The notes under the pieces are model-generated. The model saw only the letters and a list, made by a program, of their open reading frames with translations. It made no database searches and had not been told where the DNA came from. This document shows positions 1 to 7,721 of a stretch of DNA of 38,231 bases, in pieces. The position numbers and the translations under genes were made by a program. The stretch comes from Planctomycetia bacterium. Its GTDB lineage: Bacteria > Planctomycetota > Planctomycetia > Pirellulales > UBA1268. The DNA is taken from contig JAPLNR010000053.1 of NCBI GenBank assembly GCA_026401035.1, forward strand, positions 153,451-191,681. The letters run 5' to 3'. The stretch's first letter is position 1. Every line of letters begins with the position of its first letter.

Positions 1-201
1 GTCGAGCACAGGGCGCCGTTTGCCGCGCTCGATCGGCGAATCCTGCGTGGCCTCGACAAGCTCCGGGGCCACGTTCACGCGATCGACTTGTATTTCCCGG
101 GGCTTCAGCCAATCAGAAGCGCAGGCATCGTCGGCGGCCGCAAGGAAAACGACGCCGACAATGATCGCGAGCGAAACCCGGCCAGACGTTCTTGGACCCA
201 T
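1..201 (-). CDS. Secreted protein of unknown function, N-terminal fragment
   Basis: Reading leftwards from an ATG at 199-201, an open frame of 67 codons runs to the left edge, so only the N-terminus is present. The first 29 or so residues form a credible signal peptide: basic start (MGPRTSGR), hydrophobic core (VSLAIIVGVVFLAA) and a small-residue cleavage region ending ACAS before DWLKP. The mature part visible (about 38 residues) is polar and matches no family I recognise. A GAAGG ribosome-binding site lies about 6 nt before the ATG, which supports the start. It is divergent from the next gene, with about 330 nt between them. Function cannot be given from this fragment. Confidence 0.7.
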   Translation of the reverse strand, partial: MGPRTSGRVSLAIIVGVVFLAAADDACASDWLKPREIQVDRVNVAPELVEATQDSPIERGKRRPVLD

Positions 202-532
202 ACCGCACCTTCGAATTGGGGTTCTCCAGCCACGTTCGCTAGGAGAGGTATCGGCCGGAGCGTTTCTTGAGCAATACCGGACCGCACAAAAAACGGCCGA
301 TTCCCGCTGAGCCCCGAAAGCACCCGCGGGCCTTAACTCTTTAACTCTTGTGCCGGAACCCTCCGTGGAAGCTTGGGTTACGGAAAGTGAAGGCGCGCTT
401 GCCGCCTGCCCCACTTTTGCCAGGCTCAAGCCCGTCCTCCTTTCCGGAGGGCCCGTTTTCGGCCTATGGGACAGGAGACCCATCTGCTACTTTCCGTCGC
501 GGAATTCCCTCTGCTTCAAGGCTCGAATCCCC
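202..532. other. Divergent intergenic region with a decayed palindromic repeat
   Basis: These 331 nt separate two divergently transcribed genes and should hold both promoters, but no convincing -35/-10 pair stands out. A short direct repeat (CTTTAACT twice) lies near 335-350. The stretch 396-445 carries one clear degenerate copy, and possibly a second, of the dispersed palindrome described below, with the usual TAG mutated. No tRNA or small ORF with a ribosome-binding site was seen. Confidence 0.5.
421..445 (-). repeat. Degenerate copy of the GTAGGAC palindromic repeat
   Basis: Read on the minus strand this is nearly identical to the copy at the end of the histidine kinase gene (5852-5878). 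It differs mainly by GAGGAC instead of TAGGAC, so it no longer carries a stop codon, and by GCCTGG instead of GCCTGT. No gene ends here, so it may be a relic or an insertion outside a gene end. A weaker similar stretch (AAAAGTGGGGCAGGC, minus strand) lies immediately to its left. Confidence 0.6.
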
Positions 533-1402
533 ATGTTCATGCCTGCCCGATTGCCGTGGTGTCTGCTGGCCTGCGGGCTGGCGCTCGTGCTGGGAGTCGT
601 CGTTGCGGAAGCCGAAGAGCAGGACGGCCTGCGGGTCGAGAGCGAGGTCTTCGCCGACGACGAGCAGGAACCGATCGCCAAGAGCCTGACGCTGTTCCGC
701 AACGGACTGGCCTGGGACTTTCTCGAACGGCCGGTGACGGCCGACACGGAAGACGATGCCGCGACGAGCGACGAGATCGTGCTGCACGATCCGGCCCGAG
801 AGCGGGTCGTCATCGTCGATCCTGACCGCAACCTGAAGACGCAGATCGACGCGATCCGTCTGGAGCGGCTGAGCGTGTCGCTGGCTTCGTGGGCCCGGAA
901 GGCCGACGATCGGCTCGTGCGTTGGGCCGGCGGCCCCGACTTCGGCGATGGAATCAAGGAGCAGAAATCGCAACTCGAACTCGTCGGGCCGCGGGTGCGG
1001 TATGCGGTGGAATTCACCGCGGCGCCGTCTGCAGAAGCGGCCCGGGAGTATCGACGGTTCGCCGACACGGCGATGCTTCTCAAGGCGTTGCTCCATCCGG
1101 GCGGCATCCCGCCGTTTCCACGGCTGGCGATCAACAGGCGGGTTTCGGCGGCCGACGGCATCCCCACGGCCGTGACGCTCGAAATCGACTCGCGGGTCGC
1201 CATGGTCGGCGGCCGGCCGCAGGTGCTGCGGTCGGTGCACAAGGTGCATCCGCGGCTGCTCGCCGGCGACCTCCAGCGAATCGAAGACGCGGAGGCCCGC
1301 ATCGCGGTCGCCGAATCGGTCGACCTCGCCGCCTTCATGGAACCCGCGTCCGCGGAAGCCACCGCCGCGGAATCTGCAACGGCCGCGTCCGCGGCTCCGT
1401 GA
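533..1402 (+). CDS. Secreted protein of unknown function
   Basis: A 289-residue protein starting MFMPARLPW, with an N-terminal signal peptide (hydrophobic CLLACGLALVLGVVVAEA, probable cleavage just before EEQDG). ATG codons at 533 and 539 are both possible; an AAGG about 11 nt upstream slightly favours the first. The frame is open further upstream, but that part overlaps the degenerate repeat and has no signal sequence, so it is unlikely to be coding. The mature region is acidic, with an alternation of strand-like segments (LTLFRNGLAWDFL, VIVDPDRNLKTQIDAIRL), and ends in an Ala/Glu/Ser/Thr-rich tail (about residues 265-289) that is probably disordered. The pattern resembles planctomycete exported proteins of unknown role; I do not recognise a named domain. 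A weak GC-rich inverted repeat (GCCCG/CGGGC) follows the stop. Confidence 0.75.
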   Translation: MFMPARLPWCLLACGLALVLGVVVAEAEEQDGLRVESEVFADDEQEPIAKSLTLFRNGLAWDFLERPVTADTEDDAATSDEIVLHDPARERVVIVDPDRNLKTQIDAIRLERLSVSLASWARKADDRLVRWAGGPDFGDGIKEQKSQLELVGPRVRYAVEFTAAPSAEAAREYRRFADTAMLLKALLHPGGIPPFPRLAINRRVSAADGIPTAVTLEIDSRVAMVGGRPQVLRSVHKVHPRLLAGDLQRIEDAEARIAVAESVDLAAFMEPASAEATAAESATAASAAP

Positions 1403-1716
1403 GCCCTGCCCGGATAGCGGGCCGGGAGGCATGAATTTTAAGCCGGAGCCGGCGCGATCCTGCGCACCGGCGCGGGCGTCATCATGCGTTGTCTCGTCAC
1501 AATGCAATCGTTTGGCATCCTGCGGGCCCAACCCCAAGAAAGTCATCCCAATCGGACGATGTTTCCTTCAGCTCACATGTTGCCCAGTCCGTTGGGTCGG
1601 GACGGCGGGCCATGGTCGACCGGGGAAACGCGTGCTTGGGAGCCGCGAAACTGAGGTTGACAGGCGTACAGTATCTTCATCATCATTCAGCACCATTTAT
1701 TTCGTGGAGGCTTTTC
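1403..1716. other. Intergenic region upstream of csrA
   Basis: These 314 nt hold no convincing gene. Just after the upstream stop lies a small GCCCG-GATAG-CGGGC hairpin without a T tract, at best a weak terminator. The right end holds the likely csrA promoter and its strong ribosome-binding site. Overlapping frames cross the area but have no start signal or plausible protein composition. Confidence 0.5.
1657..1686 (+). promoter_or_regulatory. Possible csrA promoter
   Basis: A perfect TTGACA box at 1657-1662 is followed 18 nt later by CATCAT (1681-1686), a 4 of 6 match to a sigma-70 -10 box. This would start transcription about 25 nt before the csrA ATG. The -10 is weak, so this is tentative. 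Confidence 0.3.
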
Positions 1717-1938
1717 ATGCTCGTACTCTCCCGCAAGCAGAACGAACGAATCCGGGTCGGCGACTCGGTGGTGGTCACGGTGGTCCGCGTCAGCGGCGAC
1801 AAGGTGCGGATCGGGATCGAAGCCCCGCCGAACGTCCGCGTGCTGCGGGACGAACTGGAAGACGACAGCGTCGGGGAGGTCACGCTCGAGGGCAGCCTCG
1901 ACCTGCCGCTGCCGCGACTCTTTGGCTTTGCGAGTTAG
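1717..1938 (+). CDS. csrA: Carbon storage regulator CsrA
   Basis: A 73-residue CsrA/RsmA protein, a dimeric RNA-binding regulator that binds GGA motifs, often over ribosome-binding sites, and so represses or stabilises mRNAs. The start MLVLSRKQNERI and the core GDKVRIGIEAPPNVRVLRDEL match the family closely. Leu4 and Arg44, the residues that contact RNA in well-studied CsrA proteins, are both present. The last dozen residues (LPLPRLFGFAS) are an unconserved tail. GGAGG at 1706-1710, 6 nt before the ATG, fixes the start; because that site is itself a GGA motif, autoregulation is possible, which is inference. No flagellar gene, FliW or chaperone gene is nearby. The next gene begins about 25 nt downstream and could be co-transcribed. 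Confidence 0.95.
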   Translation: MLVLSRKQNERIRVGDSVVVTVVRVSGDKVRIGIEAPPNVRVLRDELEDDSVGEVTLEGSLDLPLPRLFGFAS

Positions 1939-1963
1939 CTGGCTCAACAGCCACAATGCCCGC

Positions 1964-2662
1964 ATGCAAAAAGCGGTGGTCAACGTGGCGCGACGAATGG
2001 CGCGACGAACGGCGTGGTGGAGAATTCTGCTGGGCTCGCTAGCGGCGGTCAGCGGCTGCATCGCCCTGGGCGGAGTGCTCGTGCGTCACGAACCTGCCTT
2101 TCTCGCCGCGGCACCCTCGACCGAGGGTGCCGCGGTCGAGCGGGCGGCCGCCCGCATGGTGACGAAAGCCTCGGCGCTCTATGCGGCGACCCGTCGTCCC
2201 GGGGCCTGGGATGGATCGATCACCGCCGACGAGGTGAACGCCTGGCTGTCGACCGACCTGCCCCGTAACCACCGCCGGCTCCTGCCGCGCGGGCTGACCG
2301 CGCCGCGGGTGCAGTTCCGGCCACAACGCATGGCCGCCGGCGCCTGGCTGGGCTCCGGCATGCTGTCGACGTTCGCCTGGGTCGATCTCGAGGTGCGGCT
2401 GCGGGGCGTCAACCAGCTCGGCCTCATGCTGCATGAGGCCCGGCTGGGACTTGTCCCGCTGCCAAAGGCGGCCGTGCTGCGGCAGATCGCGTTGCGGCTC
2501 GAGGCCGCCGGCGCCGTCACCGAACTCCGCCGGCTGGACGACGGACATGTGCTTGTCGTATCCCTTCCATCCTCGTTCGGCTCGGCTGCCGTGCGGGTAC
2601 AACTCGAGTCGCTGCAGTTCGACACGGCCGAGATGCTGGTCGCCGGCGCGACCTCGAACTGA
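1964..2662 (+). CDS. Membrane-anchored protein of unknown function
   Basis: A 232-residue protein with a strongly basic N-terminus (NVARRMARRTAWW) followed by one hydrophobic segment (about residues 20-40, ILLGSLAAVSGCIALGGVLV), suggesting a signal anchor with the rest outside the cytoplasm. The segment GSITADEVNAWLSTDLP resembles the start of exported lipid-binding-like domains (YpmS/DUF2140-type 'elN..L' motifs), but that likeness is loose and no family is assigned. The start is uncertain: ATG 1964 is chosen. A TTG at 1922 would overlap csrA, and an ATG at 1997 would shorten the basic stretch; none has a good ribosome-binding site. It lies between csrA and the beta-CASP gene with short gaps, so translation coupled to a shared mRNA is plausible. 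Confidence 0.65.
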   Translation: MQKAVVNVARRMARRTAWWRILLGSLAAVSGCIALGGVLVRHEPAFLAAAPSTEGAAVERAAARMVTKASALYAATRRPGAWDGSITADEVNAWLSTDLPRNHRRLLPRGLTAPRVQFRPQRMAAGAWLGSGMLSTFAWVDLEVRLRGVNQLGLMLHEARLGLVPLPKAAVLRQIALRLEAAGAVTELRRLDDGHVLVVSLPSSFGSAAVRVQLESLQFDTAEMLVAGATSN

Positions 2663-2688
2663 CGCGAATTCAACGCTACGGAGACCGA

Positions 2689-4077
2689 ATGGCACGGCTG
2701 ACATTTCTGGGTGCGGCGGGCATGGTGTCGGGATCCCGGCACCTGATCGAGACGGACGACAGCCGGGTGCTGTTCGACTGCGGGCTCTTCCAGGGGGAGA
2801 AGCGGCTGCGCGAGCGGAATTGGGACCGGTTTGCGGTGCCGGCCGAGTCGGTCGACGCGGTCGTGCTCACCCACGGCCACATCGATCACTCCGGCTGGCT
2901 GCCGCGGCTGGTGAAGGAGGGCTTCAAGGGGCCGATCCACGTCACGCCCGCCACGGCCGATCTGCTCGGTCTGCTGCTCTACGACTCCGCGAAGTGCCAG
3001 GCGGAGGATGCCCTCTACGCCAACCGCAAGGGCTACGCGAAGCACCATCCGGCTCTGCCGCTCTACGAGGAGCGGGATGTCGACCGCACGCTGCGGCTGC
3101 TCGTGGAAGTGCCGCGCGAGCAGTGGTTCGAGCCTGCCCGCGGCGTGCGCTGCCGCTACCACGAGGCCGGCCACATGCTCGGCAGCTCGTTCATCGAGAC
3201 GGAGGTGACCACGCCCGGCGGACCGCGGCGGGTGCTCTTCTCGGGCGACGTCGGCCGGTTCAACGCCCCGCTCTACAAGGATCCCGTCCCGCCCACCCCG
3301 TGCGACTACCTCGTCTGCGAGAGCACCTACGGCGACCGGGACCATCCCGCGATCCGGCCGCTCGACGATCTGGAGGCCGCGACGAAGGAGGCGATCGCCC
3401 GCGGCGGGATGATGCTCGTGGCCTCGTTCGCGGTGGGCCGCTGCCAACAACTCGTCTATCTGCTGCGCACCCTCATGGGGGCGGGCCGGATTCCGGAGAT
3501 CCCCGTCTGGATCGATTCGCCGATGGCGGTCGACGCCACGGAGGTCTTCCGCAGGCACGTGGCCGAGCACGACTTCTCGGAGGCGGTGATGGAGGGCGTG
3601 GCGGAATCGCTCGCCTCGCCCTTCGTGCGGATGGCGAAGACGGCGAACGAATCAAAGGCGATCAATGCCCACGACGGCCCCGGAATCGTGATCGCCTCCA
3701 GCGGCATGATGAACGGCGGGCGGATACTCCACCATCTCGCCCAGCGGCTGCCCGATCCGACGACGACCGTCCTCGTGGCGGGCTTCCAGGCGATCGGCAC
3801 CCGCGGCCGCAGCCTCATCGACGGGGCGCGGTCGCTGCGGATCCACGGCCGCGACATCCCCGTGCGGGCCGCCGTGCGGCGGGTCGACGCCCTGTCCGGA
3901 CATGCCGATCGGGGCGAGATCGCCCGCTGGCTGACCGGCCTGCCGGCCCCGAAACGCACGTTTCTCGTCCATGGCGAGCCACCCGCGGCCCGCGGCATGG
4001 CAGACAGCCTGCGGGAAAAATTTGGCTGGAACGTGACGGTGCCAGCCATTGGAGATACCGTCAATCTGGACGACTGA
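2689..4077 (+). CDS. Beta-CASP metallo-beta-lactamase RNase-like protein (YSH1/COG1236 type)
   Basis: A 462-residue cytoplasmic metallo-hydrolase. The zinc-binding motif HGHIDHSG (about residues 62-69), a later His (HEAGHMLGSS) and FSGDVGR give the metallo-beta-lactamase fold. The beta-CASP cap shows ESTYGDRDHP (motif A), the GIVIASSGMMNGGR segment and SGHADRGEI (motif C). The C-terminal FLVHGEP...A..LR segment is typical of the RNA-processing exonuclease group related to CPSF73/YSH1. The family cleaves RNA with two zinc ions; the exact bacterial substrate is not known. Length is normal. GGAG about 6 nt before the ATG supports the start. It heads a tight cluster with the LOG and SDR genes (26 nt gap, then 6 nt), a likely operon without an obvious shared pathway. 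Confidence 0.9.
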   Translation: MARLTFLGAAGMVSGSRHLIETDDSRVLFDCGLFQGEKRLRERNWDRFAVPAESVDAVVLTHGHIDHSGWLPRLVKEGFKGPIHVTPATADLLGLLLYDSAKCQAEDALYANRKGYAKHHPALPLYEERDVDRTLRLLVEVPREQWFEPARGVRCRYHEAGHMLGSSFIETEVTTPGGPRRVLFSGDVGRFNAPLYKDPVPPTPCDYLVCESTYGDRDHPAIRPLDDLEAATKEAIARGGMMLVASFAVGRCQQLVYLLRTLMGAGRIPEIPVWIDSPMAVDATEVFRRHVAEHDFSEAVMEGVAESLASPFVRMAKTANESKAINAHDGPGIVIASSGMMNGGRILHHLAQRLPDPTTTVLVAGFQAIGTRGRSLIDGARSLRIHGRDIPVRAAVRRVDALSGHADRGEIARWLTGLPAPKRTFLVHGEPPAARGMADSLREKFGWNVTVPAIGDTVNLDD

Positions 4078-4102
4078 CCGCACACCGGACGCGAGCCACA
4101 CC

Positions 4103-5035
4103 ATGCCGAAGAATTCGAAACCCAAGCCCACGCTTTCCACCAAGGTCTGCAGCAGCCTCCCCGACACGACGCTCGGTGACGATGTCGCCCTCGTCGCCGA
4201 AAACATGGAGGCGATTCTCAGCTCCCCCAGCTACAGCCTCGCCCAGGACGACCGCAGGCTGCTCGAGAAGACCGAGATGCGGGGGGTGCGGATGCTGCTC
4301 GAGCTCAGCAAGCCGGAACTCGCCTTCCTCAAGTATGCGATCACCTCGACGGTGATCATCTTCGGCGGCACGCAGATCGTCGAACGGACCGCCGCGGAGC
4401 GGCGGCTCTCGGAGGCGCGGCGCAACCTGCAGGCGGCGCCCGCCGACGCGCGTCTCAAACGGGAGGTCGAGCGGTACCAGAAGCTCCTCGAACGCTCCCG
4501 CTACTACGATGCGGCCCGGGAGTTCGCCCGGCTCGTGTCGATCGACAACCAGTGCGATGACCGGCGCGACTTCGTCGTCGTCACCGGCGGTGGCCCCGGC
4601 ATCATGGAGGCGGCAAACCGCGGGGCCTTCGACGTCGGCTGCCAGTCGATCGGCCTCAACATCAAGCTCCCCGCGGAACAGCAGCCCAACCCATTCATCA
4701 CGCCCGAACTCTGCTTCCAGTTCAAGTATTTCGCGTTGCGGAAGTTCCACTTCATCCTGCGGGCCGCGGCCGTGGTCCTGTTCCCGGGCGGCTTCGGCAC
4801 GCTCGACGAGATGTTCGAGACGCTCACGCTGCGGCAGACCCACCGCATGCAGCCCGTGCCGATCATCCTCTTCGGCCGCGAATACTGGTCGAAGGTGATC
4901 AACTTCCAGCAGATGGCCGACGAGGGCGTGATCTCCGACGAGCATCTCAACCTCTTCACCTGGGCCGAGACCCCGGAAGATGCCTGGCGACAGATCGTCG
5001 AATTCCACGAACGAAACCCCGCAACCAAGGTCTGA
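4103..5035 (+). CDS. LOG-family (TIGR00730) Rossmann-fold protein
   Basis: A 310-residue protein with the signature motifs of the LOG family: GGGPGIMEAANRGA in the middle and PGGFGTLDE further on. Related enzymes are cytokinin-riboside 5'-monophosphate phosphoribohydrolases that release the base from nucleotide monophosphates, and other members bind signalling nucleotides. The usual length is about 190 residues; here there are about 80 extra residues at the N-terminus and a charged, probably helical insertion (RRLSEARRNLQ...RLKREVERYQKLLERSRYYDAARE) between the first strand and the glycine-rich loop. This longer form is the one often annotated simply as a TIGR00730 or 'lysine decarboxylase-like' protein; it is not a lysine decarboxylase. 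The ATG at 4103 was preferred because an upstream in-frame ATG lies inside the previous gene. Confidence 0.88.
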   Translation: MPKNSKPKPTLSTKVCSSLPDTTLGDDVALVAENMEAILSSPSYSLAQDDRRLLEKTEMRGVRMLLELSKPELAFLKYAITSTVIIFGGTQIVERTAAERRLSEARRNLQAAPADARLKREVERYQKLLERSRYYDAAREFARLVSIDNQCDDRRDFVVVTGGGPGIMEAANRGAFDVGCQSIGLNIKLPAEQQPNPFITPELCFQFKYFALRKFHFILRAAAVVLFPGGFGTLDEMFETLTLRQTHRMQPVPIILFGREYWSKVINFQQMADEGVISDEHLNLFTWAETPEDAWRQIVEFHERNPATKV

Positions 5036-5041
5036 ACCCCG

Positions 5042-5821
5042 GTGATCGAACCGCTCCACTTCGTGCCCGGCAGCGCCGCCCCGACCGGCCGGGTCGCGCT
5101 CGTGACCGGGGGCGCCCGGCGGGTGGGCGCCGTCGTCGTGCGGGCGCTGGCCGCCCGCGGCTATTCCGTCGCCGTCCACGCCAATCGCTCGCTGCGTGAA
5201 GCCCGCGAGACGGTCGCGAGCCTCGAGGCCCTGGGCATCCCGGGCCTCGCCGTCACGGCGAACCTGCGAGACGAGGGCCCTGTTCGCGCCATGGTGCACC
5301 GCGTGGCCGATCACTTCGGCCGCATCGACGCCGTCGTCACCTGCGCGAGCATCTGGAATCCGACGCCGCTGGAAGACGTCACCGCCGACGACCTGCGGGC
5401 CCACTACGAGATCAACTGCATCGGCACGTTTCTCGTCGCCCAGGAGGCCGGCGCCGTCATGGTGCGGCAGGAGACGGGCGGATCGATCGTGACGATCGGC
5501 GACTGGGCCATCGCCCGGCCCTACCTCGACTACGCGGCTTATTTTCCCAGCAAGGGTGCGATCCCCGCGCTCACGAAGAGCCTCGCCGTCGAGTTTGCCC
5601 ACCGCAACCCGCGCATCCGCGTCAACTGCGTGCTGCCGGGGCCCGTGATGCTGCCGCCCGACCTCGCCCCGGAGGAACGCACCGCCGCCATCGCCGGCAC
5701 CCTGGTGAAGCGGGAGGGCAGCCCGGAGCACGTCGCCCACGCGGTGCTCTTCCTGCTCGAAAACGACTTCGTGACCGGCGTCTGCCTCCCGGTGGACGGC
5801 GGCCGCACGATCGCGCCGTGA
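5042..5821 (+). CDS. Short-chain dehydrogenase, pteridine reductase-like (FolM/PTR1 type)
   Basis: A 259-residue SDR starting with GTG 6 nt after the preceding stop. The cofactor loop TGGARRVG (about residues 22-29) has the arginine pair typical of NADPH-dependent pteridine reductases rather than the common TGxxxGxG. The catalytic Tyr167-x-x-x-Lys171 is present (YFPSK). The usual SDR catalytic Ser is absent; instead Asp154 (TIGDWA) sits exactly 13 residues before the Tyr, the same spacing as the Asp181/Tyr194 pair of trypanosomatid PTR1. This suggests reduction of dihydrofolate, dihydromonapterin or a related pterin, but substrate is inferred. The C-terminus (VTGVCLPVDGG) is standard SDR. It ends in front of a strong inverted repeat and converges on the histidine kinase gene. 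Confidence 0.85.
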   Translation: MIEPLHFVPGSAAPTGRVALVTGGARRVGAVVVRALAARGYSVAVHANRSLREARETVASLEALGIPGLAVTANLRDEGPVRAMVHRVADHFGRIDAVVTCASIWNPTPLEDVTADDLRAHYEINCIGTFLVAQEAGAVMVRQETGGSIVTIGDWAIARPYLDYAAYFPSKGAIPALTKSLAVEFAHRNPRIRVNCVLPGPVMLPPDLAPEERTAAIAGTLVKREGSPEHVAHAVLFLLENDFVTGVCLPVDGGRTIAP

Positions 5822-5827
5822 CGTGCC

Positions 5828-5846
5828 GGCAGGTTTGCAACCTGCC
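5828..5846. repeat. Perfect inverted repeat between convergent genes
   Basis: GGCAGGTT-TGC-AACCTGCC forms a perfect 8-bp stem with a 3-nt loop, 7 nt after the SDR stop codon. There is no T tract. It is immediately followed by the GTAGGAC-family repeat carrying the stop codon of the facing gene, so the 48-nt gap between the two genes consists almost entirely of palindromes. A role in ending transcription from one or both sides is inference. Confidence 0.7.
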
Positions 5847-5851
5847 ACTCA

Positions 5852-5878
5852 GACAGGCTCAAGCCCGTCCTACTTTCC
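5852..5878 (-). repeat. GTAGGAC palindromic repeat carrying the phoR stop codon
   Basis: Read on the minus strand: AAAG-TAG-GACGGGCTTGAGCC and on to TGTC. The TAG (5872-5870) is the stop codon of the histidine kinase. The core after it (GGGCTTGAGCCTGTC) is an imperfect palindrome. The same sequence recurs at five other gene ends in this window. Confidence 0.85.
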
Positions 5879-7693
5879 ATTGGCCGACGCTCCCCGCGGT
5901 GCCGGGAGCCGGAGCGTGAACGTGCTGCCGGCTCCGGGCTGGCTCTCGACGGCGACTGTGCCACCGTGCGCCTGCACGATGTGCTTCACGATCGAGAGGC
6001 CCAGCCCCGTGCCGCCGAGTTTGCGGCTGCGGGCCGGATCGACACGGTAGAAGCGTTCGAAAAGCCGCGGCAGGTGCTCTGCGGCAATGCCGCAGCCTTC
6101 GTCCTGAACCGTAATCGCGAGACCGTCCGTAGCGGCCGGATCGCCGGCGGCCGACACCCGGATGGTGCCGCCCGGCTGGCTGTAATTGATGGCGTTGTCA
6201 ACCAGATTGATGATGGCCTGTTCGAGGAGCGCCGCATTGACGTCGGCCACGAGCGCTTCGTCGCCACTGGTCTCCACATTCACCCCGCGATCCTTGGCCC
6301 GCGGCAGGCAGTCGGCGGTGGCGGCGGCGAGCACGTCGCCGATCCGCACCCGTTCCAGCGGCAGGTTGCCCGCCCCCTCGCTCTGCTCGATGCGGGAGAG
6401 GGCCAGCAGATCCTCGATGATCGCTTCGAGCCGGTCGGCCTGCCGGGCGATGATCTCGAGAAACCGGCGGCTGTCGGCGGGATCTTCCGCGGCACCGTCG
6501 AGCAGCGTTTCCACGAAGCCCTTGATCGATGCGATCGGTGTTTTGAGCTCGTGGGAGACGTTCGCGACGAAGTCGCGGCGGACATTTTCCAGACGCTGGA
6601 TGTCGGTGACATCGTTGAGCACGATCACGGCGCCGCCGTCGCCCGACACGTCGCGCAGGGCCGTGCCCCGCAGGCGGATCGTGCGGTCACGCGGGCCGCG
6701 GAGGATGAGATCGTCCTCGACCGGCTCGCGGCAGTCGATCGCCAACAACGCAAACCGCCGCAGGTCGGGGTTGCGCACGACCTCCTGCAGCGGCCGGCGC
6801 AGCACCTTGCCGGGATCGAGCCCGAGCAGGTCCGCCGCCCCCTGGTTCATGCTCACGATCCGCTGCCGCGCGTCGATCGCGAGCACCCCCTCGATCATGC
6901 TGCCGAGCACCGCCTCCTGCTGCGTGCCCTGGCGGCCGATCGTGAGGCCCCGCTCGACGAGCTGCTCCCGCAGCACGTCGATGGCGGCGGCGAGGTCGGA
7001 GAGTTCGGCCGCCTCGGGCGCCGGCAGCCGCGCCTCGAAGGCGCCGGCAGCCAGCCGCATCGCCGCCTGGGAGAGCTCGCGCACCGGCCGCGCCGCCCGT
7101 TTGGCGAGCGCGTAGGCCGCGGCGATCACGGCCAGCGCCGCCAGCAGATAGCCGGTGAGCATTCGCCACTGCGCCTGCGACAGTTCCCGATCGGAAGCGG
7201 CGGTGTCGGCCGAGATGCGGATGATCGCGGCGGGGTCGCCCGGCGGTCCCAGTGGAACGGCCACGGCCACCAGCCGCGTGCCGGAGGCCGCATCGTAACG
7301 GCTCGCGCGGGCGGTCCGCCCCGTGCGGGCCTCCTCGAGAAGCGCGCGCCCGACGACCGGCCAGGCGCGGTCCGGCCCGCGCGGGCCCGGTCCGGCGGCG
7401 GGCTCCGTCGCGAACAGCACGCCACCATCCACCGCGAGGAGATCGATGTCCACGCGGGCGGTGCGGGCGATGTCGCCGGCAGCGGCCGTGAACGACTCGG
7501 GCGTGATCGTGTCCCACCGGGCCGGCAGCCGGGCCGCCAGCCCTGCAGCGGCATCGGTCATGCGCCGGATCTGGGCATCATCGGCGAGCCGCGCCAACTG
7601 CAGCGACGCGAGCCAGTAGCAGGCGACGAAGACCGCGGCCACCAGCACACACCAGCCGGCGAACAGGTGCCAGACAAATCGGGTTCGAGGCAT
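5870..7693 (-). CDS. phoR: PhoR-like sensor histidine kinase
   Basis: A 607-residue membrane sensor kinase. It has two hydrophobic segments (about residues 7-30 and 176-196) enclosing a periplasmic sensor region, then HAMP (about 195-250) and a PAS domain (about 260-365). The HisKA domain carries the phospho-accepting His in FVANVSHELKTPIAS, and the HATPase domain carries LVDNAINYSQPGG (N box), DEGCGIA (G1), FERFYRVD (F box) and GGTGLGLSIVK (G2). Domain order and motifs match the PhoR/WalK group. The partner regulator lies 28 nt upstream on the same strand, so they form an operon with the regulator first. A phosphate-sensing role is suggested by similarity, but no pst, phoU or phosphatase gene is nearby, so the signal is not proven. 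Its TAG stop codon is part of a dispersed palindromic repeat. Confidence 0.9.
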   Translation of the reverse strand: MPRTRFVWHLFAGWCVLVAAVFVACYWLASLQLARLADDAQIRRMTDAAAGLAARLPARWDTITPESFTAAAGDIARTARVDIDLLAVDGGVLFATEPAAGPGPRGPDRAWPVVGRALLEEARTGRTARASRYDAASGTRLVAVAVPLGPPGDPAAIIRISADTAASDRELSQAQWRMLTGYLLAALAVIAAAYALAKRAARPVRELSQAAMRLAAGAFEARLPAPEAAELSDLAAAIDVLREQLVERGLTIGRQGTQQEAVLGSMIEGVLAIDARQRIVSMNQGAADLLGLDPGKVLRRPLQEVVRNPDLRRFALLAIDCREPVEDDLILRGPRDRTIRLRGTALRDVSGDGGAVIVLNDVTDIQRLENVRRDFVANVSHELKTPIASIKGFVETLLDGAAEDPADSRRFLEIIARQADRLEAIIEDLLALSRIEQSEGAGNLPLERVRIGDVLAAATADCLPRAKDRGVNVETSGDEALVADVNAALLEQAIINLVDNAINYSQPGGTIRVSAAGDPAATDGLAITVQDEGCGIAAEHLPRLFERFYRVDPARSRKLGGTGLGLSIVKHIVQAHGGTVAVESQPGAGSTFTLRLPAPRGASANGK

Positions 7694-7721
7694 GCGCGGA
7701 GCGGATCCGGGAGGAACGGAA

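Noticed and set aside
350..532. Upstream extension of the secreted unknown gene
   Set aside because: The extra 61 residues would precede a good signal peptide and are encoded partly by the degenerate palindromic repeat.
464..1546. Long minus-strand frame opposite the secreted unknown gene
   Set aside because: Arg/His/Gly-rich, no signal or domain; the plus frame has a signal peptide and normal composition.
2433..4355. A 640-codon frame overlapping three plus-strand genes
   Set aside because: Arg/Pro/Gly-rich out-of-frame shadow of the beta-CASP gene and its neighbours.
4103..5035. Annotation of the LOG-family protein as lysine decarboxylase
   Set aside because: The PGGxGTxxE motif is the source of that old name; the proteins of this family act on nucleotides and have no PLP site.
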